In this document: one piece after another, positions 18,580-26,568 of the stretch
Layout: every line of letters starts with the position of its first letter
Position numbering within the stretch: the first letter of the stretch is position 1
Assembly (NCBI RefSeq): GCF_000147695.2
Contig: NC_015958.1
Location: forward strand, 1,280,501-1,344,500
Source of the DNA: Thermoanaerobacter wiegelii Rt8.B1
Lineage (GTDB): Bacteria; Bacillota; Thermoanaerobacteria; Thermoanaerobacterales; Thermoanaerobacteraceae
Direction of reading: 5' to 3'
DNA: 64,000 nt
Translations under genes and position numbers: made by a program
Notes under the pieces: model-generated
What the model was told of the DNA's origin: nothing
The model's input: only the letters and a program-made list of their open reading frames with translations
The model's database searches: none

Positions 18580-19855
18580 AGTTGTTGTAATAGGTGGAGG
18601 TTGGGCTGGTTGTGCAGCTGCTTTAACGGCTCGAAAAGCAGGGGCGGAAGTAGTGCTTTTAGAAAAGACTGATATGCTTTTGGGATGCGGACTTGTAGGA
18701 GGTATAATGAGAAATAACGGGAGATATACTGCTGCAGAAGAACTTATATATTTGGGTGGAAATGAACTTATTGAAATAACAGATAAGGCAGCAAGACATG
18801 TAAATATCAACTTTCCTGGCCATGCTCATGCAAATCTGTATGATGTGACAATGGTAGAACCAATGATTAGAAAAATGTTACTTGAAAAAGGGGTTACTAT
18901 TAAGCTGATGACAAGAGCTACAGATGTTGTGATGGAAAGCAAAAAAAGAATAAAAGGAATAGTTTTAGCAGATGATACTATAGAGTATGGAGATGTTTTT
19001 ATAGAAACTACGGGTTCTACAGGACCTATGGGCAATTGCCTAAGATATGGAAACGGATGTGCTATGTGTATTTTAAGGTGCCCTTCTTTTGGCCCTCGAA
19101 TTAGCATAAGTTATAGGGCAGGGGTAGAAGACCTTTTAGGAATGAGGGCAGATGAAGTTTATGGTGCTTTTAGTGGTTCATGTAAATTAAATAAAGAATC
19201 TTTAAGCAAAGAGATAAGAGAAAAGTTGGAAAGAGATGGAGTAATAGTATTGCCTGTGCCTAAAGAAGATATTAACATGGAAAAATTGAATTTGAAGGTG
19301 TGTCAACAATATGCATTGCCAGAATACGCAGAAAATGTTATACTATTAGATACTGGTTATGTAAAGCTCATGACTCCTTTTTATCCATTAGAAAAACTTA
19401 GAAAAATTCCTGGCTTAGAAAGAGCACGTTATGATGACCCCTATTCTGGAGGAAAAGCTAATTCTGTAAGATATTTGTCAATGGCACCGCGAGATAATAC
19501 AATGAAAGTTATAGGTTTAGAGAATTTATTATGTGCAGGGGAGAAGTCTGGCTTGTTTACTGGGCATACTGAGGCAATGGTGACAGGATGTCTTGCTGGA
19601 CATAACAGCGTAAGATTAGCTCTTGGCATGCCTCTTTTGGAGTTACCAAGGAATTTAGCTTCTGGTGATTTGATAGCATATGCTAATGAAAGCATAAAGA
19701 CGAAAGAAGGCTTGAAAAAGAGGTATACTTTTGCAGGGGCAGAATATTTTGAGAGGATGAAACAATTAGGCCTTTATACTACTGATACCAACTTGATAAA
19801 AGAAAGGATCATGAGAAATAATTTATTAAAAATTTATGACGAAAAACTTGTATAA
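18572..19855 (+). CDS. FAD-dependent oxidoreductase
   Basis: A 427-residue flavoprotein with an N-terminal Rossmann motif VVIGGGWAGCAAALTARKAG and the acidic residue at VVLLEK, like GidA/TrmFO and related FAD enzymes. Other features are GCGLVGGIMRNNGRYTAAEEL, a CAMCILRCPSFGPR cysteine cluster near residue 165, and a C-terminal LLCAGEKSGLFTGHTEAMVTGCLAGHNSVRLALGMPL. It is translationally coupled to the Fe-S flavoprotein before it. It is not a close TrmFO by its cysteine block. The substrate cannot be inferred, and the pair may form an electron-transfer complex. Confidence 0.78.
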   Translation: MVKVVVIGGGWAGCAAALTARKAGAEVVLLEKTDMLLGCGLVGGIMRNNGRYTAAEELIYLGGNELIEITDKAARHVNINFPGHAHANLYDVTMVEPMIRKMLLEKGVTIKLMTRATDVVMESKKRIKGIVLADDTIEYGDVFIETTGSTGPMGNCLRYGNGCAMCILRCPSFGPRISISYRAGVEDLLGMRADEVYGAFSGSCKLNKESLSKEIREKLERDGVIVLPVPKEDINMEKLNLKVCQQYALPEYAENVILLDTGYVKLMTPFYPLEKLRKIPGLERARYDDPYSGGKANSVRYLSMAPRDNTMKVIGLENLLCAGEKSGLFTGHTEAMVTGCLAGHNSVRLALGMPLLELPRNLASGDLIAYANESIKTKEGLKKRYTFAGAEYFERMKQLGLYTTDTNLIKERIMRNNLLKIYDEKLV

Positions 19856-19877
19856 ACGAAAAAATGGGTGAACACAA

Positions 19878-20588
19878 ATGGAAAGGTTGCAAAAATACTT
19901 AGCAGAATGTGGAATAGCCTCACGAAGAAAGTGCGAAGAGTATATTTTACAAGGCCGTGTAAAAGTAAATGGAAAAGTAGTAAAAGAGTTGGGAGTAAAA
20001 ATCAATCCTGATGTTGACATAATTGAATTTGATGATAAAATTGTGAGAAGAGAAAAGAAAAAAGTTTATATTATGTTAAATAAGCCAACAGGATATATTA
20101 CTTCCGTAAAAGACCAGTTTGGCAGGCCTACAGTGATGGACTTAGTTAAAGTTAAGGAAAGAATATATCCTGTTGGCCGCTTAGATTATGATACATCAGG
20201 GCTTCTGTTACTCACAAATGATGGGGAGATAGCCAATATCTTAATGCATCCTCGACATGAAATTGTGAAGACGTATATTGCAAAAATCAAAGGAATTCCA
20301 ACACAAGAAGAGTTGGAAAGGTTTAGAAATGGACTTTTGATAGGAGATTATTTGACTTCGAAAGCAGAAATAGAGATTTTAGCAGTTAAAAATGGGACAA
20401 GTGTTGTAGAAATAAAAATTCATGAAGGTAAAAATAGACAAGTTAGAAGAATGTGTGAGGCTATTGGACATCCTGTTATTTCTCTTACAAGAACTAAAAT
20501 TGGTGAGTTATCTTTAGAAGGGTTAAAACCAGGAGAGTGGAGGTATTTGACACAAAAGGAAATAGATTATTTAAAAAGCTTGAGGTGA
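19878..20588 (+). CDS. rluB: rRNA pseudouridine synthase (RluB/RsuA family)
   Basis: A 236-residue enzyme isomerising a uridine in rRNA. The N-terminal S4 RNA-binding domain (MERLQKYLAECGIASRRKCEEYILQGRVKVNG) is followed by the catalytic core YPVGRLDYDTSGLLLLTNDGE with the essential Asp. The C-terminal part has EGKNRQVRRMCEAIGHPVISLTR. The position after scpAB-ytf-dac genes is the standard one for rluB in Firmicutes. The ribosome site GGGTGA precedes ATG 19878. It is followed after 3 bp by a GNAT gene. Confidence 0.93.
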   Translation: MERLQKYLAECGIASRRKCEEYILQGRVKVNGKVVKELGVKINPDVDIIEFDDKIVRREKKKVYIMLNKPTGYITSVKDQFGRPTVMDLVKVKERIYPVGRLDYDTSGLLLLTNDGEIANILMHPRHEIVKTYIAKIKGIPTQEELERFRNGLLIGDYLTSKAEIEILAVKNGTSVVEIKIHEGKNRQVRRMCEAIGHPVISLTRTKIGELSLEGLKPGEWRYLTQKEIDYLKSLR

Positions 20589-20591
20589 AGT

Positions 20592-20969
20592 ATGTTTTCA
20601 GTTAACTTTGCTAAAGCAGAGGATTTCGAAATTATTAAAAAAATTGCTAATGAGTGTAATTTGAAGGGAACTTTAAATTTTTTAGAAGAGATTTTCATGA
20701 TTGCAAGAGAAGACAAGCCTTTTGGCTTTATTTCTATGAAAGAAGAAAATAATAATGCTATAATAACTAATTTGGCAATTTTGCCTTCCTACAGGGATAA
20801 GGGGTTTGAAAATTTAATGGTAAGAGTAGTACTTAATCATGCCCTAGATATGGGGTTAGAAAATGCTTGTGTCAATATACCTTTTTATAAAGATTTTTTT
20901 TGTAAATTAGGTTTTAAAGAAAAAGGCGATTTTCAGATAGTTAAATTAAAAGAGTTTTTTGGAGAGTGA
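20592..20969 (+). CDS. GNAT-family N-acetyltransferase
   Basis: A 125-residue protein with a short GNAT fold: FGFISMKEENNNAIITNLAILPSYRDKGFENLMVRVVLNHAL covers beta4, the acetyl-CoA loop (PSYRDKGFENL, a variant of the R/Q-x-x-G-x-G/A loop) and alpha3. The acetyl-CoA loop has GFENL in place of the usual GIGxxL, so binding could be weakened. It overlaps no neighbour but follows rluB by 3 bp with ribosome site GAGGTGAAGT. The substrate is unknown. Confidence 0.75.
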   Translation: MFSVNFAKAEDFEIIKKIANECNLKGTLNFLEEIFMIAREDKPFGFISMKEENNNAIITNLAILPSYRDKGFENLMVRVVLNHALDMGLENACVNIPFYKDFFCKLGFKEKGDFQIVKLKEFFGE

Positions 20970-21014
20970 GATATTTTTTTAAATATATTATTAAAAATCT
21001 TGGAGGTGTTTTCA

Positions 21015-21848
21015 ATGGAATTATGGTTTACAGAAAATCAGGATGAAAATTTGAGATTTTCTTTGAAAGTTAAAGAAACATTGGTGGTAGAAAAAACTCC
21101 TTATCAACATTTAGCAATACTCGATACATATCAATTTGGAAGAGTATTAACTTTAGATGGTATACTTCAAACCACTGAAAAAGATGAATTTGTATATCAT
21201 GAGATGATAGTACATGTACCCCTCTTTACTCATAAAAATCCAAAAAGCGTGTTAATTGTTGGAGGCGGAGATGGAGGCTCAGTAAGAGAGGTCTTAAAGC
21301 ACCCTTCTGTAGAAAAAGTAGTTTTGGCAGAAATTGACGAGGCAGTAGTGAGAAATTCTAAAAAATATCTTCCTACAATAAGCCAGGCATTAGATGACCC
21401 AAGAGTAGAAATAATGATTGGAGATGGAATTAAATATGTTAATGAACACAAAAATGAATTTGATGTGGTAATAGTGGATTCTACTGACCCAATTGGGCCA
21501 GCTGTAGGGCTTTTTACTTCTGATTTTTATAAAGCCGTATATGAATGCTTGAAAGAAGATGGTATTATTGTGGCTCAGACAGAATCACCTTTTATTTATG
21601 GAAAATTGATAAACAAACTCAGCAAAATGTTCAAAGAAATATATCCTATTACAAAAGCTTATATAGCAACAATACCGACTTATCCAGGAAGTTTGTGGAC
21701 TTTTACCATGGGTTCAAAAAAATATGACCCTGAAGAAGTGGACATAAATTCTATTCCAAGAATAGATACTAAATACTATACACCTGAAATTCACAAAGCG
21801 GCCTTTGTATTGCCTAAATTTGTGAAGGATATTTTTGATGAGGTGTAA
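21015..21848 (+). CDS. speE: Spermidine synthase (polyamine aminopropyltransferase)
   Basis: A 277-residue SAM-fold enzyme that transfers an aminopropyl group from decarboxylated SAM to putrescine. Key blocks are [38 protein letters not shown] (nucleotide loop), [11 protein letters not shown], and [17 protein letters not shown] with the catalytic Asp. ATG 21015 is chosen for its ribosome site TTGGAGGTG. The stop lies one base before the speB ATG. speD, which makes the co-substrate, is far away at 39.5 kb. Some bacterial homologs use agmatine, and this cannot be excluded. Confidence 0.95.
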   Translation: MELWFTENQDENLRFSLKVKETLVVEKTPYQHLAILDTYQFGRVLTLDGILQTTEKDEFVYHEMIVHVPLFTHKNPKSVLIVGGGDGGSVREVLKHPSVEKVVLAEIDEAVVRNSKKYLPTISQALDDPRVEIMIGDGIKYVNEHKNEFDVVIVDSTDPIGPAVGLFTSDFYKAVYECLKEDGIIVAQTESPFIYGKLINKLSKMFKEIYPITKAYIATIPTYPGSLWTFTMGSKKYDPEEVDINSIPRIDTKYYTPEIHKAAFVLPKFVKDIFDEV

Positions 21849-21849
21849 T

Positions 21850-22716
21850 ATGATAGAAGGAAAATATTTTGTTGATCCGGGAAAGTTTTTAGGGGCTACT
21901 GAAGATTATGAAAAGGCAGAGGTAGTTATAGTAGGTTTGCCTATGGATTACACAGTGAGTTTCAAAGCAGGAAGCCGCTTTGGACCTGCTGCCATAAGGC
22001 AAGCCTCTTATGGTTTAGAATATTATAGTGTGTATTTAGATAGGAGGCTGGAAGATAAGAAATTTTATGATTTAGGAGATTTAGTACTTCCTTATGGGAA
22101 TGTGGAAAAGAGTTTAGATTTAATCTCAAAAGCTACAGAAGACATTTTGAAAAGTGGAAAAAAAGGATTGTTCTTGGGTGGAGAACATTTAGTGACTTAT
22201 GGAATTTTAAAAGAGTACTTAAAAAAATATGAGGATAACCTTGTAATCCTTCATTTTGATGCCCATACTGATTTAAGAGAAGAATTTTTTGGTGAAGCAT
22301 ATTCTCACGCTACAGTGATGAGAAAAGTATGGGATATTGCTAAAGGTATTAAAATGTATAATTTTGGGATAAGGTCAGGTGAAAAAGAAGAATTTGAGTT
22401 TGCAGAAAAAAATACCCATATGTTTTTGTACGAAGTAGTTGAACCTTTGAAAGGTGTAATTGATGATATAAAAGATTATCCAATTTATATTAGCTGGGAT
22501 ATAGATGTTATAGACCCTGCTTTTGCACCAGGCACTGGTACACCAGAACCAGGGGGAATAACCACAAAAGAGGCATTAGAGGCTATTCATATTTTAAAAG
22601 ATTTAAATGTAGTTGGGATGGATTTGGTGGAAGTCTCGCCTTCTCACGATATAGCTGGTATAACCTCTATTTTAGCAGCTAAACTTATAAGGGAATCTAT
22701 CCTTTCCTTCTTCTAA
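21850..22716 (+). CDS. speB: Agmatinase / ureohydrolase
   Basis: A 288-residue arginase-family enzyme hydrolysing agmatine to putrescine and urea. The two-manganese ligands are visible in GGEHLVTY, HFDAHTDLREEF and SWDIDVIDPAFAPGTGTPEPGG. ATG 21850 follows GATGAGGTGTAAT and nearly overlaps the speE stop. Its pairing with speE and the presence of speD suggest a putrescine-spermidine route. A strong terminator follows. Confidence 0.94.
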   Translation: MIEGKYFVDPGKFLGATEDYEKAEVVIVGLPMDYTVSFKAGSRFGPAAIRQASYGLEYYSVYLDRRLEDKKFYDLGDLVLPYGNVEKSLDLISKATEDILKSGKKGLFLGGEHLVTYGILKEYLKKYEDNLVILHFDAHTDLREEFFGEAYSHATVMRKVWDIAKGIKMYNFGIRSGEKEEFEFAEKNTHMFLYEVVEPLKGVIDDIKDYPIYISWDIDVIDPAFAPGTGTPEPGGITTKEALEAIHILKDLNVVGMDLVEVSPSHDIAGITSILAAKLIRESILSFF

Positions 22717-22722
22717 AATTTT

Positions 22723-22743
22723 GAGCCTTTTGGCTCTTTTTTT
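22723..22743 (+). terminator. Terminator after speEB
   Basis: GAGCC/GGCTC with a TTTT loop and a run of seven T. A TATAAT at 22768-22773 just beyond may belong to the next gene's promoter. Confidence 0.8.
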
Positions 22744-22794
22744 ATTTTGTTTCTTTTGAAAAAATAGTATAATATATTATGAGGAGGTATTAAT

Positions 22795-24192
22795 ATGAGC
22801 AATAAAATTAAAATTACAGAAACTGTATTAAGAGATGCCCATCAATCACTCTTGGCTACTCGAATGTCGACGGAAGAAATGCTCCCAATTGCAGAAAAAT
22901 TGGATGCAGTAGGATATTATTCTATTGAAGCGTGGGGAGGAGCTACCTTTGATGCTTGTATGAGATTTCTTGACGAAGACCCTTGGGAAAGATTAAGAAG
23001 ATTAAAGAAAAGGATAAAAAATACGCCTCTTCAAATGCTTTTGAGAGGACAAAATCTATTAGGATATAGGCATTATCCTGATGATATAGTAGAAAGATTT
23101 ATTGAGAAGGCTGTTTACAATGGAATAGATATAATAAGAATTTTTGATGCTTTAAATGATGTACGAAATCTTGAAGTTGCTATAAAAGCTACTAAAAAGG
23201 CGGGAGCTCACGCTCAAGGTACCCTTGTTTATACTATAAGTCCTGTTCACAACATTGACCATTATATTAAAGTAGCAAAAGAGCTGACAGAATTAGGAGT
23301 AGATTCCATATGCATAAAGGATATGTCAGGAATATTAACTCCTTATGTTGCTTATGAGTTAGTAAAAAGCCTTAAAGATACAGTAAATGTTCCTATACAG
23401 TTGCACAGCCATTATACGAGTGGAATGGCGGCCATGACTTATCTTAAAGCAATAGAGGCTGGAGTAGATATAATAGACACTGCTATTTCACCTTTGGCAT
23501 TAGGAACTTCTCAACCTGCTACAGAAACAATGGTGGCAGCTTTAAAAGGCACTCAATATGACACTGGTTTGGATATGGAGTTATTATCAGAGATTGCTTC
23601 ATACTTTAAAGAAGTAAAACAAAATCACAATAAAGAAATAGATTTATCTATGGTTACGAGTGTAGATACAGATGTATTAATTTATCAAGTTCCAGGAGGA
23701 ATGCTATCAAATTTGATTTCCCAATTGAAACAACAAAATGCTTTAGATAAGTACCCGGAGGTTTTAAAAGAAATTCCTAAAGTTAGAGAAGAATTAGGAT
23801 ACCCACCTCTTGTTACTCCTATGAGTCAGATGGTAGGGACTCAAGCCGTCTTGAATGTAATAACTGGAGAAAGGTATAAAATGGTACCAAAAGAAATAAA
23901 AGATTATGTGAAAGGACTGTATGGTAGACCACCAGCGCCAATTTCAGAAGAAATAAAGAAGAAAATAATAGGAGATGAAGAGGTAATAGATGTTAGACCA
24001 GCAGATCTTTTAAAACCGCAATTTGAAGCGATTAAAGAAGAGATTAAAGAGTATTATGAACAAGAAGAAGATGTTTTATCTTATGCTCTTTTCCCACAAG
24101 TAGCAAAGAAATTTTTTGAATACAGAAGAGCAAAAAAATATCAAATAGATGCAACTCTTCTTAATATGGAATATATGACATATCCAGTCTGA
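22795..24192 (+). CDS. Oxaloacetate decarboxylase alpha / pyruvate carboxylase B-type carboxyltransferase, no biotin domain
   Basis: A 465-residue TIM-barrel carboxyltransferase related to OadA, PycB and the transcarboxylase 5S subunit. The start ITETVLRDAHQSLLATRM carries the metal-site Asp, SIEAWGGATFDACMRFL the substrate loop, CIKDMSGILTPY the catalytic Lys, and LHSHYTSG the His metal ligands. The PycB-like conserved C-terminal domain is present to PQVAKKFFEYRRAKK, but there is no Ala/Pro linker or biotinyl MKM motif. A separate biotin carrier must work with it if it is active; none is in this window. It stands alone between two terminators, with ribosome site GAGGAGGTATTAAT. Confidence 0.88.
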   Translation: MSNKIKITETVLRDAHQSLLATRMSTEEMLPIAEKLDAVGYYSIEAWGGATFDACMRFLDEDPWERLRRLKKRIKNTPLQMLLRGQNLLGYRHYPDDIVERFIEKAVYNGIDIIRIFDALNDVRNLEVAIKATKKAGAHAQGTLVYTISPVHNIDHYIKVAKELTELGVDSICIKDMSGILTPYVAYELVKSLKDTVNVPIQLHSHYTSGMAAMTYLKAIEAGVDIIDTAISPLALGTSQPATETMVAALKGTQYDTGLDMELLSEIASYFKEVKQNHNKEIDLSMVTSVDTDVLIYQVPGGMLSNLISQLKQQNALDKYPEVLKEIPKVREELGYPPLVTPMSQMVGTQAVLNVITGERYKMVPKEIKDYVKGLYGRPPAPISEEIKKKIIGDEEVIDVRPADLLKPQFEAIKEEIKEYYEQEEDVLSYALFPQVAKKFFEYRRAKKYQIDATLLNMEYMTYPV

Positions 24193-24218
24193 CAGGGAAA
24201 TAATCTTCCCTGTTTTTT
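24192..24218 (+). terminator. Terminator after the carboxyltransferase gene
   Basis: ACAGGGAA/TTCCCTGT with a 6-nt loop, then TTTTT. It starts at the stop codon. Confidence 0.88.
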
Positions 24219-24240
24219 ATATTTAAAAATCCCTCCTGTA

Positions 24241-24266
24241 ACATATATTTTTATCCTTCATAACAT
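24241..24266 (+). promoter_or_regulatory. Possible sigma-K (or sigma-E) promoter of the LysM gene
   Basis: AC at 24241-24242, 16 bp, then CATAACAT at 24259-24266, close to the mother-cell sigma-K consensus AC-N16/17-CATANNNTA. The gene encodes a spore-coat-like LysM protein, so a mother-cell promoter fits. Short motif, moderate trust. Confidence 0.42.
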
Positions 24267-24303
24267 GTAGTAGAAAGTTTAAGTTTAAAAGGAGGGAAAT
24301 AAG

Positions 24304-24726
24304 ATGACAATAGATGGATCTTATTACAATCCCAACTATCCTAAGTATCCTTACCATCATCCCTATTATCCACATCATCCTCATCCGGGACATTGTAAGA
24401 CTTTTTATACAGTGCAGCCAGGAGACAGTATGTGGTCTATAGCGAATATGTTTGGAATAAGTCTTGACTGCTTAATAAGAGCTAATCCTCAGATATCGGA
24501 TCCTAATTTGATATATCCAGGGCAACAAATTTGCATACCTTTCTATTGTCCACCAGTGTCTCCAGAAACCTGCAAAACAATATACACAGTAAAACCGGGA
24601 GACAGTATGTGGTCAATAGCTAATATGTTTGGCGTAAGTCTTGATGCATTGATAAGAGCAAATCCACAAATACCAGATCCCAATTTGATATACCCAGGAC
24701 AACAAATATGTATACCTTCTGCCTAA
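24304..24726 (+). CDS. Double-LysM protein, probable spore coat or morphogenetic protein
   Basis: A 140-residue protein. It opens with a Tyr/His/Pro-rich tail (HHPYYPHHPHPGH), followed by two nearly identical LysM repeats (residues about 33-79 and 92-139), each with YTVxPGDSMWSIANMFG, LIRANPQI and DPNLIYPGQQICIP. LysM domains bind peptidoglycan or chitin-like glycans. It has no signal peptide, as in SafA-like coat proteins, which are made in the mother cell. Cysteines flank each repeat. A candidate mother-cell promoter lies upstream and a strong bidirectional terminator downstream. Confidence 0.86.
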   Translation: MTIDGSYYNPNYPKYPYHHPYYPHHPHPGHCKTFYTVQPGDSMWSIANMFGISLDCLIRANPQISDPNLIYPGQQICIPFYCPPVSPETCKTIYTVKPGDSMWSIANMFGVSLDALIRANPQIPDPNLIYPGQQICIPSA

Positions 24727-24730
24727 ATAT

Positions 24731-24770
24731 TTAATTGTTAAGGCACCTTTTAAGGTGCCTTAACAATTAA
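24731..24770. terminator. Bidirectional terminator with 19-bp perfect stem
   Basis: TTAATTGTTAAGGCACCTT (24731-24749) and its exact complement at 24752-24770 are separated by TT. It serves the convergent LysM gene and the minus-strand gene; the last codons of the latter are part of the stem. Confidence 0.88.
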
Positions 24771-25398
24771 TGTGAAGATATATAGTATTAGGATAATTGC
24801 TTGTATATTTTATAACTTTTACAGTCCCTGGTTGAATATTTTTTCCACATTTTAAGCATAGGTAATTTTTGTTTTCTTGCAAATAAGTGTAGCTTATTTC
24901 TACCTCTAATTTTCCATATTTTTTCCAGCTATTCCACCCAGTTTTGCACAATTTGGCTCTGTTTTCATGATCGGCATATACCCATCTCAGCAATCGATGA
25001 AAATGAAAAGGATATTTTGTGTATCTTAAAAACTTTTCTGGCAATCCTAAAGATAAAGCGTAATTTTCAAAAGAATTTTCTATTATATCCTGAAGAGGAT
25101 TTAATATTTGGGTACTTTCCCAATTATACTCTTCTTGTTCTAACCATTTTCTAAAAGTATCAAACATGTAACCTCTACAAACTTGTATTTTTTCAGTTTT
25201 GCTTACTTTAAGCTTTTCTAAAAGTTTTTTCCCGATTTCACAGGCTTTTTTTAAATACAATTTATTTTTAAAGTTTTCTTCGTTATAATATTCTATGGGA
25301 ATTATATCACAGAAAAATTCTCCGGTTTCTACTCTCATAGCCCCAATACACGTTCCACCTACTAAACTTCCACTTCCCGCGTCGTCTATTTGTATCAC
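24760..25398 (-). CDS. Conserved hypothetical protein with RNase H-like start and zinc-ribbon end
   Basis: A 212-residue protein not assigned to a named family. The N-terminus MIQIDDAGSGSLVGGTCIG resembles the first strand and Asp of an RNase H-like fold. The C-terminal part has CLKCGKNIQPGTVKVI and a last cysteine (HINC), which could form a zinc site. The middle is rich in Trp and Tyr (FHFHRLLRWVYADHENRAKLC). There is no membrane segment. ATG 25398 is preceded by AAGGAGTGATAC. It is divergent from surE. Function unknown. Confidence 0.75.
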   Translation of the reverse strand: MIQIDDAGSGSLVGGTCIGAMRVETGEFFCDIIPIEYYNEENFKNKLYLKKACEIGKKLLEKLKVSKTEKIQVCRGYMFDTFRKWLEQEEYNWESTQILNPLQDIIENSFENYALSLGLPEKFLRYTKYPFHFHRLLRWVYADHENRAKLCKTGWNSWKKYGKLEVEISYTYLQENKNYLCLKCGKNIQPGTVKVIKYTSNYPNTIYLHINC

Positions 25399-25476
25399 TG
25401 TATCACTCCTTGCCTATATATAAATTTTGTAATAAAATCAAAGTAATTATACGTTATTAATTAGAGGAGGTAGAAA

Positions 25477-26235
25477 ATGAAAATACTTCTTACTAATGAC
25501 GATGGAGTACAAGGATTAGGGATGTTAAAATTAGCAGAATATCTTAAAGATAAGTATAAGGTAACGGTAGTAGCTCCTGAAAAAGAAAGAAGTGCTATAA
25601 GCCATGCTATAACTTTACATAAACCTTTAAGGCTTAAAAAAGTGAAGGAAGAGGATGGTTTGAAAATATATGCGGCAAATGGTACGCCCTCCGATTGTGT
25701 CAAATTAGGAATTGAAGTGGTGCTGGAAGAAAAACCTGATATTATAATTTCTGGCATTAATGAAGGTCTAAATTTAGGGACAGATATACTTTATTCTGGT
25801 ACTGTTTCTGCGGCTATAGAAGCTGCAATTTACGCCATTCCTGCTATTGCAGTTTCCCTTGCAGAAACCGCTGATATTGAAGATAGGCGTATATATAAAT
25901 TTTTGGAGAATTTAATAGAAAAAGTTTTAGAAAAAGGATTACCTAAAAACACATTATTGAATGTAAATATACCCGATTTTAAGAAGGGAATAAAGGGCGT
26001 AAAAGCTACAATACTCGGCAAGAGAATCTATATTGAGACTTTTCAAAAAAATTATGACCCAAGAGGGAAAGAGTACTATTGGATGGCAGGGAAAATTTCG
26101 GAAATAGAAAAGGATGAAAGGACAGACATTGTTTCTGTGAAAGAAGGTTATATTTCTATTACTCCAATTCATTTTGATTTAACAGAGTACAACATGATAA
26201 ATATTTTAAACTCCTGGGACATAAAAATAGAATAA
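25477..26235 (+). CDS. surE: 5'/3'-nucleotidase SurE
   Basis: A 252-residue metal-dependent phosphatase acting on nucleoside monophosphates. Metal ligands are in ILLTNDDG (residues 3-10), VVAPEKERSAISHAIT (the Ser/Asn loop) and NGTPSDCVKLG, with the conserved IISGINEGLNLGTDILYSGTVSAAIEA. ATG 25477 follows AGAGGAGGTAGAAA. It stands alone, divergent from the hypothetical gene before it, with about 135 bp to the next gene. Confidence 0.95.
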   Translation: MKILLTNDDGVQGLGMLKLAEYLKDKYKVTVVAPEKERSAISHAITLHKPLRLKKVKEEDGLKIYAANGTPSDCVKLGIEVVLEEKPDIIISGINEGLNLGTDILYSGTVSAAIEAAIYAIPAIAVSLAETADIEDRRIYKFLENLIEKVLEKGLPKNTLLNVNIPDFKKGIKGVKATILGKRIYIETFQKNYDPRGKEYYWMAGKISEIEKDERTDIVSVKEGYISITPIHFDLTEYNMINILNSWDIKIE

Positions 26236-26242
26236 ATATTTC

Positions 26243-26336
26243 TAATATTCTATATGATGCAAGAATTGTATCAAAAATATTCATGAAATTTATTATTCAT
26301 TTTATGGAGGATTTTTTATTTTTGTATAGAATATTA
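26243..26336. repeat. 12-bp inverted repeat framing 70 bp upstream of korD
   Basis: TAATATTCTATA (26243-26254) and TATAGAATATTA (26325-26336) are exact complements. The inner part is AT-rich and contains TATGGAGG, which looks like an unused ribosome site. It may be a regulatory hairpin or a short MITE-like insertion. Confidence 0.5.
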
Positions 26337-26370
26337 TATATTGCAAACAAAATTTAATGAGGGTGATAAA

Positions 26371-26568
26371 TTGGTAAAAAATAAAGAGCTCGTAATAATA
26401 GAAGAATGGTGCAAAGGCTGCGGCATTTGTGTAGAATTTTGTCCTGTTAAAGTATTGGAACTAAAAAATGGTAAAGTTAGACTAATAGATGCGGATAAAT
26501 GCACTAAATGCGGCCTTTGCGAGCTCCGGTGTCCTGATTTTGCCATATATTTAGAGGTGAAAGAATGA
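26371..26568 (+). CDS. korD: 2-oxoacid:ferredoxin oxidoreductase, delta (ferredoxin-like) subunit
   Basis: A 65-residue protein with two 4Fe-4S sites, CKGCGICVEFCP and CTKCGLCELRCP, passing electrons to ferredoxin. The TTG start at 26371 is preceded by GAGGGTGATAAA. Its stop overlaps the korA start (ATGA). It is the first gene of a four-gene korDABC set. Confidence 0.92.
   Translation: MVKNKELVIIEEWCKGCGICVEFCPVKVLELKNGKVRLIDADKCTKCGLCELRCPDFAIYLEVKE

Noticed and set aside
24400-24726. DNA tandem repeat or CRISPR-like array
   Set aside because: The two similar segments are LysM protein repeats in one reading frame.
26236-26370. Riboswitch or T-box before korD
   Set aside because: No T-box sequence, anticodon-like loop or known riboswitch core was recognised; only the simple inverted repeat.
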